Origin: Vairimorpha ceranae
Lineage: Eukaryota; Microsporidia; Nosematidae
Length of the DNA stretch: 64,000 nucleotides
NCBI RefSeq assembly: GCF_000988165.1
Contig: NW_020169305.1
Location: forward strand, 1-64,000
Direction: 5' to 3'
Shown here: positions 62,515 through 64,000 of the stretch, piece by piece
Layout: each line of letters starts with the position of its first letter
Position numbering within the stretch: the stretch's first letter is position 1
Position numbers and translations under genes: made by a program
Notes under the pieces: model-generated
Told to the model about the DNA's origin: nothing
What the model saw: only the letters and a program-made list of their open reading frames with translations
The model's database searches: none

Positions 62515-63318
62515 ATGAGAAAATTACTAAAAACTGTGCAAAAATTTTTATACATTGTTATATTACTAAGATTTATTCAAGCAACGACGCCACCACCAGC
62601 ATCAACAACAGGTGAGATAGCAATAGCAATACCTTCTTTTGCTGAACCTGGTCTGGGAATATTTTATAGATGTATCTATGGCGCATGGCTATGCTTATTT
62701 ATCTTCATTGTAATGATGCGCAGAGGATTTATAACTGCTATTCAAAAACAGGTAGTCATTTTCCAAGGGATTTTTTTTGGTGTAGATGTTACAATTTACA
62801 CAATAGGATATGCGCATTTCGCAAATATAGCATGGATTATATCGTTTATTGCTTCACCAGCGTGCACAGTCTTAAGTATCAATGATAGGCTTTTTAAAAC
62901 ATTTATAGCCCTAATAAATGCATTTGGGATTTCATATTTAACAGCTATAATAGTAAAAATAGCAAGTATAATAAAAATTGGAGTATTTGCTGCGATAGTG
63001 TATCTTATATTGATTGTATTGATAAGTGGTTCAGAAAAATTACAAATATGCTTATCCAAGATATTTACAGTTACTATATCAGTTGTAACACTAATTCAAT
63101 TATCAGGTCTTATAAATATCTTTTATGGTTTACACGGTGGAAATGAAAGTATAGGACTTAAAATATTACATTATGGCCTAGCATTGATTGTTTTATTACT
63201 AGTAGCGACTTATTTTATTAGTATTACTTATTTTTCAAGTTGGGCAGATAAAAAAGTGGAGGAAGTAGTTGCTATAAAAAATAATGTATTGGGGGGAGAA
63301 GAAACAACACAATCTTAA
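62515..63318 (+). CDS. Multi-pass membrane protein, 267 aa
   Basis: A hydrophobic leader (about 1-23) is followed by a short Pro/Thr-rich luminal stretch (TTPPPASTTG) and then about seven membrane segments rich in Ile, Ala and Gly. Loops carry few charges; the C-terminus is charged (WADKKVEEVV) and likely cytosolic. The pattern of a signal peptide plus seven spans recalls TM7SF3/TMEM198-like (DUF4203) proteins, but no firm motif supports that. No CCC run precedes the start. It may be a transporter or a lineage-specific surface protein. It is convergent with the SEN gene. Confidence 0.75.
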   Translation: MRKLLKTVQKFLYIVILLRFIQATTPPPASTTGEIAIAIPSFAEPGLGIFYRCIYGAWLCLFIFIVMMRRGFITAIQKQVVIFQGIFFGVDVTIYTIGYAHFANIAWIISFIASPACTVLSINDRLFKTFIALINAFGISYLTAIIVKIASIIKIGVFAAIVYLILIVLISGSEKLQICLSKIFTVTISVVTLIQLSGLINIFYGLHGGNESIGLKILHYGLALIVLLLVATYFISITYFSSWADKKVEEVVAIKNNVLGGEETTQS

Positions 63319-63357
63319 ATAAAAAGTTTATTATTCTTCTTTTTTTATCATTTGCAA

Positions 63358-63648
63358 TCAAACAATAAATCTTTCAACAGAGAATAATTCAAATTGTGTA
63401 CTATTTTTGAATACAACGACTATTAATTCTTTTTTAACTGAATTACAAACCCTTTGTACACTCATTAAATCAAAAAAAGAATGATTATTTTCGATTAGTA
63501 CACCGTATTTTGAATGTACGTTAGAAGGATCGTCGGTGTACAATAAAAAATCTATGCCATATTTTATACCATCATTTACGTAAAATCCAAGAAATTTAAA
63601 ATGTTCTATAAGGACAGATTTTTTGAATTCTAAACTAGGAAATGACAT
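63358..63648 (-). CDS. tRNA-splicing endonuclease catalytic-domain protein (Sen2/Sen34-like)
   Basis: Only 96 residues, equal to the C-terminal nuclease domain of the SEN complex. FLGFYVNDGIKYGIDFLLYT (19-38) matches the family LR..G..V..G.KFG.DFLVY block; Y37, H45 (in NVHSKYGV) and K72/K73 (VCNSVKKELIVVV) correspond to the catalytic Tyr-His-Lys triad. This enzyme cuts introns out of pre-tRNAs. The N-terminal half present in yeast Sen2 and Sen34 is absent. The triad suggests a catalytic subunit rather than Sen15. A CCC run lies 4 bases before the start. Confidence 0.72.
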   Translation of the reverse strand: MSFPSLEFKKSVLIEHFKFLGFYVNDGIKYGIDFLLYTDDPSNVHSKYGVLIENNHSFFDLMSVQRVCNSVKKELIVVVFKNSTQFELFSVERFIV

Positions 63649-64000
63649 GAAAGGGTTTAAAATAAAAGAACATTATTGTCTAGAGCTTTGCCTCACTAAT
63701 GTAGAAGAACATATTAGAGAAAATTAATTTGTAGAAATAGTAAAGCTAAAAAATAAAGGCATGTCACAGCCTGTACAAGTAAATTGAGATAAACTAAAAT
63801 TATTATACTTAAATAAATTTATTATAAGAACTTTTTGTCTAATTCGTTACTTTTATAACAACGGCTTTGAATTTAAAAAATGTAATAGTAGGTGATTTAG
63901 TTAGTTGCTAATTTACGTTGTAAAAAAAATCATTAATTTAAAAAAGCTATATGTTTACTTTTTATCTCTGCTACTAAAATGCAAATTCTATATAAAATAG
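63649..64000. other. Intergenic right edge
   Basis: Upstream flank of the SEN-like gene. AT-rich, with no further gene or repeat recognised before the window ends. Confidence 0.45.

Noticed and set aside
63755..63785. GGCATGTCACAGCC, similar to the dispersed hairpin repeat core
   Set aside because: Similarity covers only about 14 bases with mismatches, and the AATCAGCAGTATT part is missing.

Overview
This window reads as nuclear DNA of a microsporidian, most like the insect-infecting Nosema/Vairimorpha group. It is very AT-rich, and the recognisable genes are intronless and often shorter than their fungal or animal relatives (compact Rrp5-like, PTPA-like, Mtq2-like and tRNA-splicing-endonuclease-like proteins). 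Most core genes carry a CCC or GGG run just before the start codon, the usual microsporidian start-site signal. An Argonaute and a family of ricin-B-lectin-like (RBL) secreted proteins fit the same group. The assignment rests on these features, not on a database search.

The window has two compartments. From 1 to about 36.5 kb it is gene-poor and full of decayed mobile elements: a Tc1/mariner relic (2.65-3.33 kb), three Merlin/ISXO2-like transposase relics (4.5-5.4, 26.45-27.08 and 32.18-33.26 kb), two Ty3/gypsy relics (RT part near 6.5-7.3 kb; integrase part at 24.5-25.6 kb with GC-rich palindromic blocks on both sides), and a GC-rich retroposon-like segment with a tRNA-like head (23.12-23.73 kb). 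Set among these are almost only secreted proteins: eight RBL paralogues (seven at 8.1-19.4 kb, one at 34.2 kb), a GH19 chitinase-like protein, and a duplicated pair of coiled-coil secreted proteins (21.2 and 30.6 kb).

From 36.5 to 63.7 kb the DNA is mostly gene-dense and housekeeping: ribonucleotide reductase small subunit, PP2A activator, a PH-domain protein, a Csm1-like kinetochore protein, adenylate kinase, histidyl-tRNA synthetase, Argonaute, an Mtq2-like methyltransferase, RPB3, Rrp5, a tRNA-splicing endonuclease subunit, several unknown conserved-looking proteins and a 39-residue membrane peptide. Two small secreted proteins (44.2 and 46.1 kb) sit in a looser stretch.

The most notable points are the secreted lectin/chitinase-like island embedded in transposon debris; an ~80-bp hairpin repeat present in one duplicated promoter and absent from its partner, which argues for recent mobility; an exact E2F-type site upstream of ribonucleotide reductase; a complete Argonaute slicer tetrad; and a split between genes with and without the CCC/GGG start signal.
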